NCBI RefSeq assembly: GCF_017352095.1 | Contig: NZ_CP071463.1 | Coordinates: 3,410,001-3,474,000, forward strand | Direction: 5' to 3' | Length of the DNA: 64,000 nucleotides | Origin: Natrinema longum | GTDB taxonomy: Archaea; Halobacteriota; Halobacteria; Halobacteriales; Natrialbaceae | Shown: positions 16,696 to 27,989 of the stretch, piece by piece | How the letters are laid out: each line of letters opens with the position of its first letter | How positions within the stretch are numbered: the stretch's first letter is position 1 | Notes under the pieces: generated by a model | Seen by the model: the letters and a program-made list of their open reading frames with translations, nothing else | Databases searched by the model: none | Told to the model about the DNA's origin: nothing | Program-made: the position numbers and the translations under genes

Positions 16696-18114
16696 GTGTC
16701 AACAGAGTCGTTTCCACGCCCGATCGGTACACGACGCCGCTTCTCCGCACTGCTTGCAGCGACCGCGCTGGGCGTCTATTTGCTGTTGATCGTCGGCGCG
16801 ACGACATCGCTGACGAACGCGGCCGCGTCGTGTTCGACGTGGCCGGGCTGTCACGCGCCGGTCGATCCGCTGAACCAGACCGAACTCGCGATCGCGTGGG
16901 CCCACCGGCTCACTGCGGTCGTCGTCGGCCTGCTCGTCGCCACGACCGCCGTCGCCGCGACGCTCGGTGACGTCTCGCGTCGCGTCCGAGCGACGCTCGT
17001 CGTCGCCGCCGTGCTCTACGTCGTCCAGATCGGCGTCGGTGCCGTCACGGCGACGATCGGCCCCGCCGCGATCGTCCCTGGACTCCACCTCGTGCTCGGG
17101 CTCGTGATCTTCTCGGGGATCGTCCTCGCGCTGGCCTGGGACCTCGAGCTCGCGACCGGCAGCGAGGACGACGCCATCGACTCGCCGGACCCGATCGGGG
17201 AGGACGTCCCCGCTGGGGCCGCGCGGACCCTCCCTTCGAGTCGCCTGGCCCGCGCTCGGCTGACCGCGTTCGCGTACTTCAAGATGATGAAACCGCGGTT
17301 GATGTGGCTGCTCTGTCTCGTCGCCGCCGCCGGGATGGCCCTGGCCGCCGACCCGGTTCTCGACACGTACACCATCGTCGCGACGCTCGGCGGGGGCGTC
17401 CTCGCGATCGGTGCCTCCGGGACGTTCAACCACCTCCTCGAGCGCGACGTCGATCAGAAGATGTCACGAACGGCCGACCGTCCGCTCGCGGTCGATCTGA
17501 TCCCCGTTCGGAACGCGCTCGCCTTCGGCCTCACGCTGACCGCGGCGTCGCTGGCTGCGTTCCTGACGATCAATCGCCTCGCCGCGGCACTCGGGCTGGC
17601 CGCAATCCTGTTTTACAGCGTCGTCTACACGCTCCTCCTCAAGCCGAACACCGTCCAGAACACGGTCATCGGCGGCTTCGCGGGCGCGCTACCCGCACTC
17701 ATCGGCTGGGCCGCCGTCACGAACGAGATCGGCTGGCCGGCACTCGCCCTCGCGGGCGTCATCTTCCTGTGGACGCCGGCCCACTTCTACAACCTCGCGC
17801 TGGCCTACGGCGAGGATTACGCCCGCGGCGGCTTCCCCATGATGCCGGTCGTCCGCGGCAGGACCGTCACCAGAAAACACATCCTCTATTACATCGCCGC
17901 GACGCTCGTCGGCACGATCGCGCTGGCCACGATCACCGAACTCGGCGCGCTGTACGCGGCGACGGTCGTCCTCTTCGGGGGGATCTTCCTCTGGGCCGCC
18001 GTTCGCCTCCACTTCGAACAGACGGAGGTCGCGGCGTTCCGATCGTTCCACGCCTCCAACGCCTTCCTCGGGGCCGTGCTGGTCGCGATCCTCGTCGACG
18101 CGCTCGCGTTCTGA
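16696..18114 (+). CDS. ctaB: Fused CtaA-like domain and protoheme IX farnesyltransferase (haem O synthase)
   Basis: A 472-residue membrane protein made of two parts. Residues 1-155 form a four-helix half of the haem A synthase (CtaA/COX15) fold, with haem-ligand-type histidines in AWAHRLTA (H70) and PGLHLVLG (H131) and a SCSTWPGC cysteine pair (C46, C52). Residues 190-472 are a UbiA-family prenyltransferase with the Asp motif NHLLERDVDQKMSRT (245-259) and a second polar motif (KPNTVQNTVIGG); it transfers farnesyl to protohaem to give haem O for terminal oxidases. The start is a GTG. Fusions of this kind occur in haloarchaea. Whether the CtaA half is active is unclear, since only one four-helix bundle is present. 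Confidence 0.87.
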   Translation: MSTESFPRPIGTRRRFSALLAATALGVYLLLIVGATTSLTNAAASCSTWPGCHAPVDPLNQTELAIAWAHRLTAVVVGLLVATTAVAATLGDVSRRVRATLVVAAVLYVVQIGVGAVTATIGPAAIVPGLHLVLGLVIFSGIVLALAWDLELATGSEDDAIDSPDPIGEDVPAGAARTLPSSRLARARLTAFAYFKMMKPRLMWLLCLVAAAGMALAADPVLDTYTIVATLGGGVLAIGASGTFNHLLERDVDQKMSRTADRPLAVDLIPVRNALAFGLTLTAASLAAFLTINRLAAALGLAAILFYSVVYTLLLKPNTVQNTVIGGFAGALPALIGWAAVTNEIGWPALALAGVIFLWTPAHFYNLALAYGEDYARGGFPMMPVVRGRTVTRKHILYYIAATLVGTIALATITELGALYAATVVLFGGIFLWAAVRLHFEQTEVAAFRSFHASNAFLGAVLVAILVDALAF

Positions 18115-18199
18115 CTGTGAGGACCCGTCAAGACTACGGAGTACGTATCGGGCGTACTGTGACCTCCAAGGGCGATCTATTAGCACCTTTGCGATAGTG

Positions 18200-18391
18200 T
18201 CACGGCCCCCAGATGGAGGAGTTCCCGACACAGTAGAACAACCCCACCCATCCGAGCAAGAGTCCTGCGATCACTACCAGGAAGTCAGCCAAACAAGTCC
18301 CAACGATAACGCAGTACCCGATACCGACCGTGAGTAGAAGCAGCGAACTGCCGATCAATATATGACACCGGCGTTCAACTCTGGGCTCCAT
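18200..18391 (-). CDS. Small two-helix membrane protein
   Basis: A 63-residue frame (from MEPRVERR at 18391; an ATG five codons earlier is possible) with a basic N-terminus and two hydrophobic helices (ILIGSSLLLLTVGIGYCVIV and FLVVIAGLLLGWVGLFYCV). Just upstream, about 18415-18450, is a very AT-rich promoter-like stretch (cctatatcaaataaaaaaga). This makes expression plausible. No family recognised. Confidence 0.5.
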   Translation of the reverse strand: MEPRVERRCHILIGSSLLLLTVGIGYCVIVGTCLADFLVVIAGLLLGWVGLFYCVGNSSIWGP

Positions 18392-18406
18392 ACGCCGTCG
18401 TATCAC

Positions 18407-18747
18407 AATCAGGCGTAAATACCTATATCAAATAAAAAAGATATTCAGGGAGTCACGGGTGAGACGTGCCCGGTACGTACCTGTCGTGACAGCATTTCCC
18501 GACTCGGTTTCGAGCGGACTTCTGGAAACGCACCCGTGTCACGATCTACACAAAAAGCAGGCCGGGTTCCTCGGGGCGTGACCCCGAGGCGGTTCACTGA
18601 GAGAGCGAGAGCCCACCGCGAACAGATCGATCGGAAAACGTTTCATCGTCCGTGAGCGAGCGAAACCGGGATTTCGCCGCCCTCTCGAGAGCTTCGTTCC
18701 CCACGGTAGCGAGACTCCGGTCCCGAACCACTTGTCCTCGGGGCGGC
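18407..18747. other. Intergenic region holding an AT-rich promoter and a hairpin
   Basis: The first 50 bases are AT-rich and fit a promoter for the small minus-strand gene at 18391. The remainder includes the perfect hairpin listed separately. No gene is supported. Confidence 0.5.
18569..18589. repeat. Perfect 8-5-8 hairpin (possible IS200/IS605 end remnant or terminator)
   Basis: cctcgggg-cgtga-ccccgagg is a perfect stem-loop followed by cggttcac. This context resembles the subterminal hairpins that haloarchaeal IS200/IS605-type elements use at their right ends, recalled from memory. No transposase gene is adjacent, so it would be a solo remnant. It could also simply act at the RNA level. 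Confidence 0.4.
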
Positions 18748-20388
<1,641 letters not shown>

Positions 20389-20422
20389 TACGGATCTTAA
20401 GCCCTTCCATTCGAGAGCGCCC

Positions 20423-20668
20423 CTAGAAGTGGTCGACGATCGCCCACACCTGTTCGGCAGTGAGTTCCGCGGCGTAGAGTTCCAGCAGCGTTTCCCGGCG
20501 CGGTCGAGACAGGGACCGGTTCCCGCTCTCGAGCATCGAGAGGTGTGCCTGCATGAGGTCGTCTATCTCCCGTTCGACTGCTCGCTGTTCGTATCCGGCC
20601 GCGACACGGAGGAGTCGCCACGCCAGTGGAGAGATGCCCTCGGGGTCGGGGAGGTCGGAAGCATCCAT
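20423..20668 (-). CDS. Small XRE-like helix-turn-helix protein
   Basis: An 81-residue protein consisting almost entirely of an HTH_3-type bundle: ISPLAWRLLRVAAGYEQRAV (helices 1-2), AHLSMLESGNRSLSRPRRET (recognition helix and turn), then LLELYAAELTAEQVWAIVDHF. The SxLExGxR..SxxxR..L pattern is the Cro/C1-like signature. It lies just upstream of the DASS transporter gene in the same direction and may regulate it, which is inference from position. Start ATG at 20668 (MDASDLPD). Confidence 0.72.
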   Translation of the reverse strand: MDASDLPDPEGISPLAWRLLRVAAGYEQRAVEREIDDLMQAHLSMLESGNRSLSRPRRETLLELYAAELTAEQVWAIVDHF

Positions 20669-20818
20669 GAGCGTCAGTTACGAGAGAAATACCAAGGGGG
20701 CCTGAAATGCGTTCCGTCAGGCAGCGGTGGAATCGGTCGCGTTCGGCCTTCGCGAACGGCTCGTAACCGTCACGAACCGTCGCGCCCGGCGTGCACGCCG
20801 GGGCCGTCGCCCGACCGT

Positions 20819-21886
20819 TTACAGCGTGTACTCGTACTGCCCGTCTTCGGTCGCGAGGAAGGCCTCGAGCAGGTCGATCGTCGCCGCGACGTCGTCGACG
20901 TGGGCGGTTTCGGTCACGGTGTGGAGGTACCGCGTCGGGACCGAAATCGCGCCGACCGGTTTCGCGCCGGCCGCCTGCTGGAAGCCGGCGGTGTCGGTAC
21001 CACCCGACGGCAGGATCTCGAGTTGGTACTCGATCCCTTCCTCCTCGGCGAGCGACTGGAGGCGGCCGTGGAGTTTCGGGTTCGTGATGACGCTCGAGTC
21101 TTTGAGCTTGATCGCGGTGCCCTCGCCGAGTTCCGTCACGTGTTCGCCGTCGTCGAAGCCGGGGATGTCGTTGGCGACGGTGACGTCCATCGCGAGCGCG
21201 AGGTCGGGGTCGATATCGACGCCGAGGGCGCGTGCACCCCGGAGTCCGACCTCCTCCTGGACGGTCGCACAGAAGTGGATCGTTACCGCCGGGTTCGTCA
21301 GTTCGCGGGCGGCCTCGAGCATCGCGAGCAGACAGACCCGATCGTCGAGCGCTTTCCCGGTGATGGTCTCGCCGACGCGTTCGGTCGTCTGGCACGTCGT
21401 GACGAGGTCACCGCGGGTAACGCGGTCGTCGAGTTCCTCGTAGGGGAGGCCGGGATCGACCACGACGTCCTCGACCTCGGGCGTCTTCTCTTTTCGCTCG
21501 TCGTCGAGCGTGTGGGGCGGCGGCGAGCCGATGACGGCCGGAACGTCTCCGTCTTCGGCGTGGATGGTCACGCGTTGGGCCTTGAGAACGCGTGCGTCCC
21601 AGCCCCCGAGCGCATCGAGTTCGACGAAGCCGTAGCCGTCTTCGTCCCCGCGAACGTGACGGACCATAAAGCCGATCTCGTCCATGTGTGCGGCGACGGC
21701 CACCGAATACTCGCTGTCACCCTCGAGGGTCCCGACGACGTTCCCCATCGCGTCGGTTCGCACGCGGTCGACCGATTCCTCGAGTTCCCGAACGACGAGG
21801 TCGCGAACGCGGTCCTCGTAGCCGGGGACGCCACTGGTCTCCGTCAATGCTTTCAGGAGATCCCAATCGAAGGGAGCGGATGTCAT
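20819..21886 (-). CDS. M42 family metallo-aminopeptidase (TET/glutamyl aminopeptidase type)
   Basis: A cytoplasmic peptidase that trims peptides released by proteolysis; M42 enzymes usually form large tetrahedral dodecamers. The 355-residue sequence has the co-catalytic metal motifs VAAHMDEIGF (H67, D69), GKALDDRVCLL (D181 or D182), VQEEVGLRGA (catalytic E211, ligand E212) and MDVT, and the C-terminal YLHTVTE ligand histidine. Length is typical. Start ATG 21886 (MTSAPFDW). Substrate preference (Glu/Asp versus Leu) cannot be read from sequence. Confidence 0.9.
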   Translation of the reverse strand: MTSAPFDWDLLKALTETSGVPGYEDRVRDLVVRELEESVDRVRTDAMGNVVGTLEGDSEYSVAVAAHMDEIGFMVRHVRGDEDGYGFVELDALGGWDARVLKAQRVTIHAEDGDVPAVIGSPPPHTLDDERKEKTPEVEDVVVDPGLPYEELDDRVTRGDLVTTCQTTERVGETITGKALDDRVCLLAMLEAARELTNPAVTIHFCATVQEEVGLRGARALGVDIDPDLALAMDVTVANDIPGFDDGEHVTELGEGTAIKLKDSSVITNPKLHGRLQSLAEEEGIEYQLEILPSGGTDTAGFQQAAGAKPVGAISVPTRYLHTVTETAHVDDVAATIDLLEAFLATEDGQYEYTL

Positions 21887-22045
21887 GGCGTCACATGTGG
21901 CGTGACGGAATAAAAGCCCGTGGAAACGCGCGTCAGCAGGTGTAACCGCGGTGGGCGGGGGTTTGCTGTCGGCAGCGACGAGTCAGCTGTGATGGCGGTT
22001 CTCAACCGCGGAGTATTAACGGATCCGTCCACTACTGGCGTGTAT

Positions 22046-23215
22046 ATGAGTAACGTACGCGTTGCAGGCACAGGGCTGACCTCGTTCGGGAACAGCCCCG
22101 AACGGACGAGCCGAGATCTCTTTGCCGAAGCGAGCATCACCGCTTTCGAGGACAGCGAGGTTCCCCGCGAGGACGTCGAAGCGGTCCTCTACGGCAACTT
22201 CATGGGCGAACTTTCCGAACATCAGGGCCACCAGGGCCCCCTGATGGCCGAAGCGGCCGGCGTCCAGGCCCCGGCGACCCGCTACGAGTCCGCGTGTGCC
22301 TCGAGCGGGACTGCGGTCCGTGAGGCGGTCACACGGATCCGGAACGGCGAAAACGACGTCTTGCTCGTCGGCGGTGCGGAACGAATGACGAACCTCGGTA
22401 CCGCGGGTGCGACCGAAGCGCTCGCGATCGCCGCGGACGACCTCTGGGAGGTACGGGCCGGCGTGACCTTCCCCGGCGCGTACGCGCTGATGGCCCGAGC
22501 GTACTTCGAGGAGTTCGGCGGCGAGCGCGAGGATCTGGCACACATCGCCGTCAAAAACCACGAAAACGCACTGAGCAACGACAAAGCCCAGTACCAGAAG
22601 GCGATCGACGTCTCTGACGTCCTCGAGGCACCGCCAGTTTCGGAACCGCTCGGACTCTACGACGCCTGCCCGATTTCCGACGGCGCGTCCGCGCTCGTGT
22701 TGACGAGCGAGTCCTACGCCGACGACCACGACCTCGAGGCACCGGTCTCGATCACCGGCACCGGACAGGGCGGCGACCGGATGGCGCTCCACGACCGCGA
22801 GCACCTCGCCCGCTCACCGGCCGCACGGGAGGCGGGCGAAGAGGCCTACGCCGACGCCGGTGTCGACGCCGGCGACGTGGACCTCGCGGAGGTCCACGAC
22901 TGCTTTACCATCGCCGAAGTGCTCGCACTCGAGGCACTGGATCTGGAACCGATCGGCGAGGGAATCTCGGCGGCCCGTGACGGGCGGACGACTGGCGACG
23001 GCGAGACGCCGATCAACCTCTCGGGCGGGTTGAAAGCCAAAGGCCATCCGGTCGGCGCGACCGGTGCGTCACAGATCGCCGAAGTGACCGATCTACTGGC
23101 GGGTGAGCACCCCAACAGCGAGTACGTCGACGGTGCAACCACTGGCGTCGCCCACAACGCAGGTGGGACGGTCGCGAGCGCGACCGTTCACGTCCTGGAG
23201 GTGAGCGACCGATGA
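22046..23215 (+). CDS. Archaeal thiolase-family protein (acetyl-CoA C-acyltransferase)
   Basis: A 389-residue thiolase fold with nucleophilic Cys84 in ESACASSGT, the GLKAKGHPVGATG His motif (His334) and HNAGG (His370) in place of the bacterial CxG loop. This is the SCP-x-like form found in archaeal acetoacetyl-CoA thiolases. Its stop overlaps the start of a DUF35 gene (ATGA), a pairing seen in archaea where DUF35 proteins bridge thiolase and HMG-CoA synthase to channel acetoacetyl-CoA. Here no HMG-CoA synthase is adjacent, so it may instead act in fatty-acid or ketone metabolism. Start ATG 22046 (MSNVRVAGTG) chosen by family alignment. Confidence 0.87.
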   Translation: MSNVRVAGTGLTSFGNSPERTSRDLFAEASITAFEDSEVPREDVEAVLYGNFMGELSEHQGHQGPLMAEAAGVQAPATRYESACASSGTAVREAVTRIRNGENDVLLVGGAERMTNLGTAGATEALAIAADDLWEVRAGVTFPGAYALMARAYFEEFGGEREDLAHIAVKNHENALSNDKAQYQKAIDVSDVLEAPPVSEPLGLYDACPISDGASALVLTSESYADDHDLEAPVSITGTGQGGDRMALHDREHLARSPAAREAGEEAYADAGVDAGDVDLAEVHDCFTIAEVLALEALDLEPIGEGISAARDGRTTGDGETPINLSGGLKAKGHPVGATGASQIAEVTDLLAGEHPNSEYVDGATTGVAHNAGGTVASATVHVLEVSDR

Positions 23216-23607
23216 CCGACGGTGAATCCGACGTCGCCGACGCCGGCTTCGACGAGTGGCTCGCCGCCGCCGCGGATGGCGACGCCACCTACCTCGAGTG
23301 TGCCAACGGCCACGGTTCCCTCCCACCGCGACGCGTCTGTCCCGACTGTGGCTCGACCGACCTCGCGGAGGCAGACCTCCCCGACACCGGCGACGTGCGG
23401 ACGTTTACCGTGACTCACGTCCCGACGCCGGCCTTCGCGGAAGACGCCCCGTATGCGACGGCCGTCGTCGACTTCGGCCCCGTTTCCCTGACCGGACAGC
23501 TCGTCGGGATCGATCTCGAGGACGTCGAGACCGGCCTGACCGTCGAACTCGAGATCACCGTTTCGGAGACGACGGGCGAGCGCGTACTCTCACTTCGCCC
23601 GGTCTAG
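23212..23607 (+). CDS. DUF35 OB-fold/zinc-ribbon partner of thiolase
   Basis: A 131-residue protein of the DUF35 (rubredoxin-like ribbon plus OB-fold) family, which binds CoA intermediates and bridges thiolases to partner enzymes in archaea. The ribbon has C43/C46 in VCPDCGS, but the first knuckle is C30-x3-H34 (ECANGHGS) instead of the usual CxxC, so zinc coordination may be C2HC or weak. The C-terminal OB-fold spans about 55-131 (VRTFTVTHVP...YATAVVDF). Its ATG overlaps the thiolase stop by four bases, implying translational coupling and a stoichiometric complex. Confidence 0.85.
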   Translation: MTDGESDVADAGFDEWLAAAADGDATYLECANGHGSLPPRRVCPDCGSTDLAEADLPDTGDVRTFTVTHVPTPAFAEDAPYATAVVDFGPVSLTGQLVGIDLEDVETGLTVELEITVSETTGERVLSLRPV

Positions 23608-23742
23608 GGTCGGGAACGACTGTTTTCCTCGCGGGACTGATCCTGTTGCCCCGCTCGGCGTCACGACTGGGAGGTGCCGACGGGAAGCCGGAATCGCTGC
23701 CGAAGGTCGAGTCCGCGGAGAGAAACGACGGCCGAGACGTGA

Positions 23743-24687
23743 CTATTCGTGCGCGTCGAAATCGGCTCGTGGCAGTTCCGCACTCAGGTACTCGACGAAC
23801 TTGTCGGGATGTTCGGCGTGGGGCAACTGCGTCGCGTAGTCGATGACGACCAGATCGAGGTCCGCCGCCTCGGCGAGGTCGCGACCGTCCCGGAGCGGGA
23901 CGAGTTCGGCGTCCCGGCCCCAGACCAACGTCGTCGGCGGCTCGAGGGCGGCCAGTTCCGTCCCGAGGTCGAACGCCGGGTCGAGGGTGCCCGCGGCGAA
24001 GGAGGCAGGAGCGTAGCGTGCGCCGGGCTGGTGGGCACTGTTCCAGGCGTACTGGACCTCGTCCGCGTCGATCCGATCGGAATCGTAGTAGCCGTCCCGG
24101 TCGTAGAAGTACCGGATCGACGGCTTGCTCGCGAGCAGGTTGTACAGCGTCGTGCCGACGATCGGTGCCCGCAGCAGGGTGCGGAGCCACGGTCGCTCCT
24201 CGGCCGTCTCGCCGGTCGGACAGATCAGGACGAGCCGTTCGAACTCGGTCTCGTCGGCGGCTTCGACGACGAACGTGCCGGACAGCGACGAGGCGACCAC
24301 GATCGGTTCGTCGGTGATCTCCCCCGCGAAATCGCGAACGAACTCGCCATAGAGGTCGGCGGAGTAGACCAGCGGCGGTCGCTCGGACCGACCGAACCCG
24401 GGGAGGTCGACGGCGTAGACGTGGTAGTCCGCTGCCAGTTGTTCGACGATCGGCGCGAACTCGTGGCTGTTCGCACCCGCGTAGATCCCGTGGACCAGAA
24501 GCATATCCGGATCGTTCGGGTCGCCAGCGACGGTATACGTCGTTTCGATCCCGCGCCAGCGATACGTCCGTTCGATACCGGGCAGCGGGTTCTCGAGGTC
24601 GCTCGCACGTCGTTTCAGGAGGTAGTTACCGACGACAGCGCCACCGACCGCGCCGAGAGCGCCACCGAGGACGGCTCGTGCTTTCAT
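23743..24687 (-). CDS. Alpha/beta-hydrolase with N-terminal membrane segment
   Basis: A 314-residue hydrolase. Residues 1-25 (ARAVLGGALGAVGGAVVGNY) form a hydrophobic anchor. The fold is evident from MLLVHGIYAGANSHE (oxyanion strand), VDLPGFGRSERP, the nucleophile elbow VVASSLSGTF with Ser134, VWGRDAELVP (acid) and QLPHAEHPDKF (His). The elbow reads A-S-S-L-S-G instead of G-H-S-L-G-G, a variant still compatible with a catalytic Ser. Start ATG 24687 preferred over 24708 because the anchor begins there. Substrate unknown (lipid or ester). Confidence 0.8.
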   Translation of the reverse strand: MKARAVLGGALGAVGGAVVGNYLLKRRASDLENPLPGIERTYRWRGIETTYTVAGDPNDPDMLLVHGIYAGANSHEFAPIVEQLAADYHVYAVDLPGFGRSERPPLVYSADLYGEFVRDFAGEITDEPIVVASSLSGTFVVEAADETEFERLVLICPTGETAEERPWLRTLLRAPIVGTTLYNLLASKPSIRYFYDRDGYYDSDRIDADEVQYAWNSAHQPGARYAPASFAAGTLDPAFDLGTELAALEPPTTLVWGRDAELVPLRDGRDLAEAADLDLVVIDYATQLPHAEHPDKFVEYLSAELPRADFDAHE

Positions 24688-24994
24688 ACGGAGGCCGTAA
24701 GCGGTCAACGGCCTTAGGTCTCTGGTTTGGGTTCGCTACGAGCGGGAAGGTCGGCCGTCAGCCCGACTGCACGGTCCCGTAACCGGTGGCGGGTCGACTA
24801 CTCGAGCCGGTCGCTCGAGCGACCGGTAGCCAGTCGAAGGCCGCGGACGCCGAACGGTCCGTTCGATCGGGGGAACAGTCCCCTCCCACGCGTCCGTCGA
24901 CTCGAGCATGGCCGCGAGTGGGTGTCGGTTCGGTACTGGAGTGGCAGGCTTGAGACGGCACTAGATACTACTGACTGGATGTGGAACGCCGACT

Positions 24995-25384
24995 ATGACC
25001 GATCACTCGAGGCCTGGGGAGACCGAACCGGCCGATCCCGCGAGGCCGTGGCCCGTTCTCGTGGCCGTCGGGCTCGCCGGTTCGGAGGTCGGCATCGTCG
25101 TCGGCCTCGTCCCCGTCGCCGTCGGCGGACTCGTCGTGTTCGCGGCGAGCGTCGCCGGCATCCTGGCGGACGCCGACTACGTCGACCGGCCCTTGGTGCT
25201 CGCTGCCGAATTCGGCGTCGTGTTCGTCGTCGTCGGGGCGATACTGGTCGCTCACGGGAGCGGGACGATCCCGATTCGCCCCCTCGAGTCGCTCTCGGGA
25301 CTGGCGAGTCGCGGGGGGACACTCGTTCTCGCCGGCCTCGTGACGATCGTCGGAGCCGGGATCGTCGGTACCCAACGGGAATAG
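24995..25384 (+). CDS. Haloarchaeal four-helix membrane protein of the cytochrome-oxidase-neighbour type
   Basis: A 129-residue integral membrane protein: acidic N-terminus (MTDHSRPGETEPADPA), then helices at about 19-40, 43-58, 67-88 and 103-124. I recognise it as like the small proteins found beside cox genes in haloarchaea (DUF7541-like, recalled, not searched). Here no oxidase subunit gene is within reach, so the cluster appears detached. It is followed immediately by other small frames (next ATG two bases after its stop). Confidence 0.65.
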   Translation: MTDHSRPGETEPADPARPWPVLVAVGLAGSEVGIVVGLVPVAVGGLVVFAASVAGILADADYVDRPLVLAAEFGVVFVVVGAILVAHGSGTIPIRPLESLSGLASRGGTLVLAGLVTIVGAGIVGTQRE

Positions 25385-25385
25385 C

Positions 25386-25484
25386 ATGATCGATGTCACC
25401 ACCGCCGATACGGGACCCGAACGAACGGACCGCTACCGGACGCGACCCCGCGAGGGGGCTCCGAGAGAGGGACCTTTCCGATGA
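25386..25484 (+). CDS. Possible 32-residue peptide bridging two membrane-protein genes
   Basis: ATG 25386 begins one base after the stop of the preceding gene. The frame (MIDVTTADTGPERTDRYRTR...) ends TGA at 25484, overlapping the next gene's ATG (ATGA at 25481-25484). The perfect packing suggests translational coupling, but the Arg/Pro-rich composition is not strongly protein-like, so this may be chance. Confidence 0.3.
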   Translation: MIDVTTADTGPERTDRYRTRPREGAPREGPFR

Positions 25485-25720
25485 GTCGACGTGCCTTCGA
25501 CGCGGAAATCGCGCTGGATCTGGCGGTCAACGTGCTCCCGTTCGCGATCATCGCGTTCTTCGTCGTGGTCTTTGCAGTCTTCAACCCGTGGGGGTTCGAT
25601 CCGCTCCAGTCGACGATTCAGTTCGCCATCCTGGTGGCGACGATGGGCACGCTCGCGGTCGTAACGTTGCTCGCGGCTCGAGTGATCGAAACCGACGAGC
25701 GGACGCGAAACGGGACCTGA
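25481..25720 (+). CDS. Small two-helix membrane protein (DUF6684-like, cox-neighbour type)
   Basis: A 79-residue protein: short polar N-terminus (MSRRAFDAEIALDLAVN), helix at about 17-38 (VLPFAIIAFFVVVFAVF), an NPWGFDPLQS loop, and a second helix at about 48-68 (FAILVATMGTLAVVTLLA). The NP-x-GFDPL loop is characteristic of a haloarchaeal family found next to terminal oxidase genes. Likely in an operon with the four-helix protein upstream. Role unknown; accessory to respiratory complexes is inference. Confidence 0.65.
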   Translation: MSRRAFDAEIALDLAVNVLPFAIIAFFVVVFAVFNPWGFDPLQSTIQFAILVATMGTLAVVTLLAARVIETDERTRNGT

Positions 25721-25836
25721 GTCGACCGGTGCCCGCCTCCAACGAGAGCCGATGTCAGACGGTCCGCTGTCAGTCAGTGACGGCGCACCCCAAGACAGGT
25801 CGCGGTTGCACCGGTCACTCGGGACAGGAGACCGTC

Positions 25837-25923
25837 TCAGTTGAGGACGAGGACGAACCCGGTCACTGCCATCAGGATCGCGATCGCGACCAGCAAGAGC
25901 CCGAACAGTTCCTTCTCGCTCAT
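25837..25923 (-). CDS. 28-residue single-helix membrane peptide
   Basis: ATG at 25923 opens MSEKELFGLLLVAIAILMAV followed by TGFVLVLN and a TGA stop at 25837: a charged five-residue head and one complete transmembrane helix. The composition and the compact design match the tiny accessory subunits of respiratory complexes. It lies convergent to the two small membrane proteins at 24995-25720. Too short for any formal domain call. Confidence 0.55.
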   Translation of the reverse strand: MSEKELFGLLLVAIAILMAVTGFVLVLN

Positions 25924-26055
25924 ACTGCCTCCGTCGTCGCCGGGATGGAAAAACCTCCGTCCCGGCTGGGTCGTGGTGAGTTGCGCGACGAGCACGGACG
26001 AACCGCCACGACACCGTTGGGACTCGGGGCCGGCGGCGACGCCGTGACTGGCGGC

Positions 26056-27756
<1,701 letters not shown>

Positions 27757-27989
27757 AGGCGTAATATTTGCCGACAGCGCAATGAAGGTTCGGGGACGGG
27801 TCACGTCGAGAACCCGCGCCGACGGAGCAACCGGTCCGCCGTGGTCCCACCCCTCCGGACGCGGTCGTCGACGCCCCCCGGCTGCCGTCGTTTCGACGGA
27901 GACACGAAGCGAGAGTCTACCCACTGCGAATGTAGCAAACGTATTACGCGACTCGAGGACCCCGTCCACGACTTCACTCGTGGGAAGCG

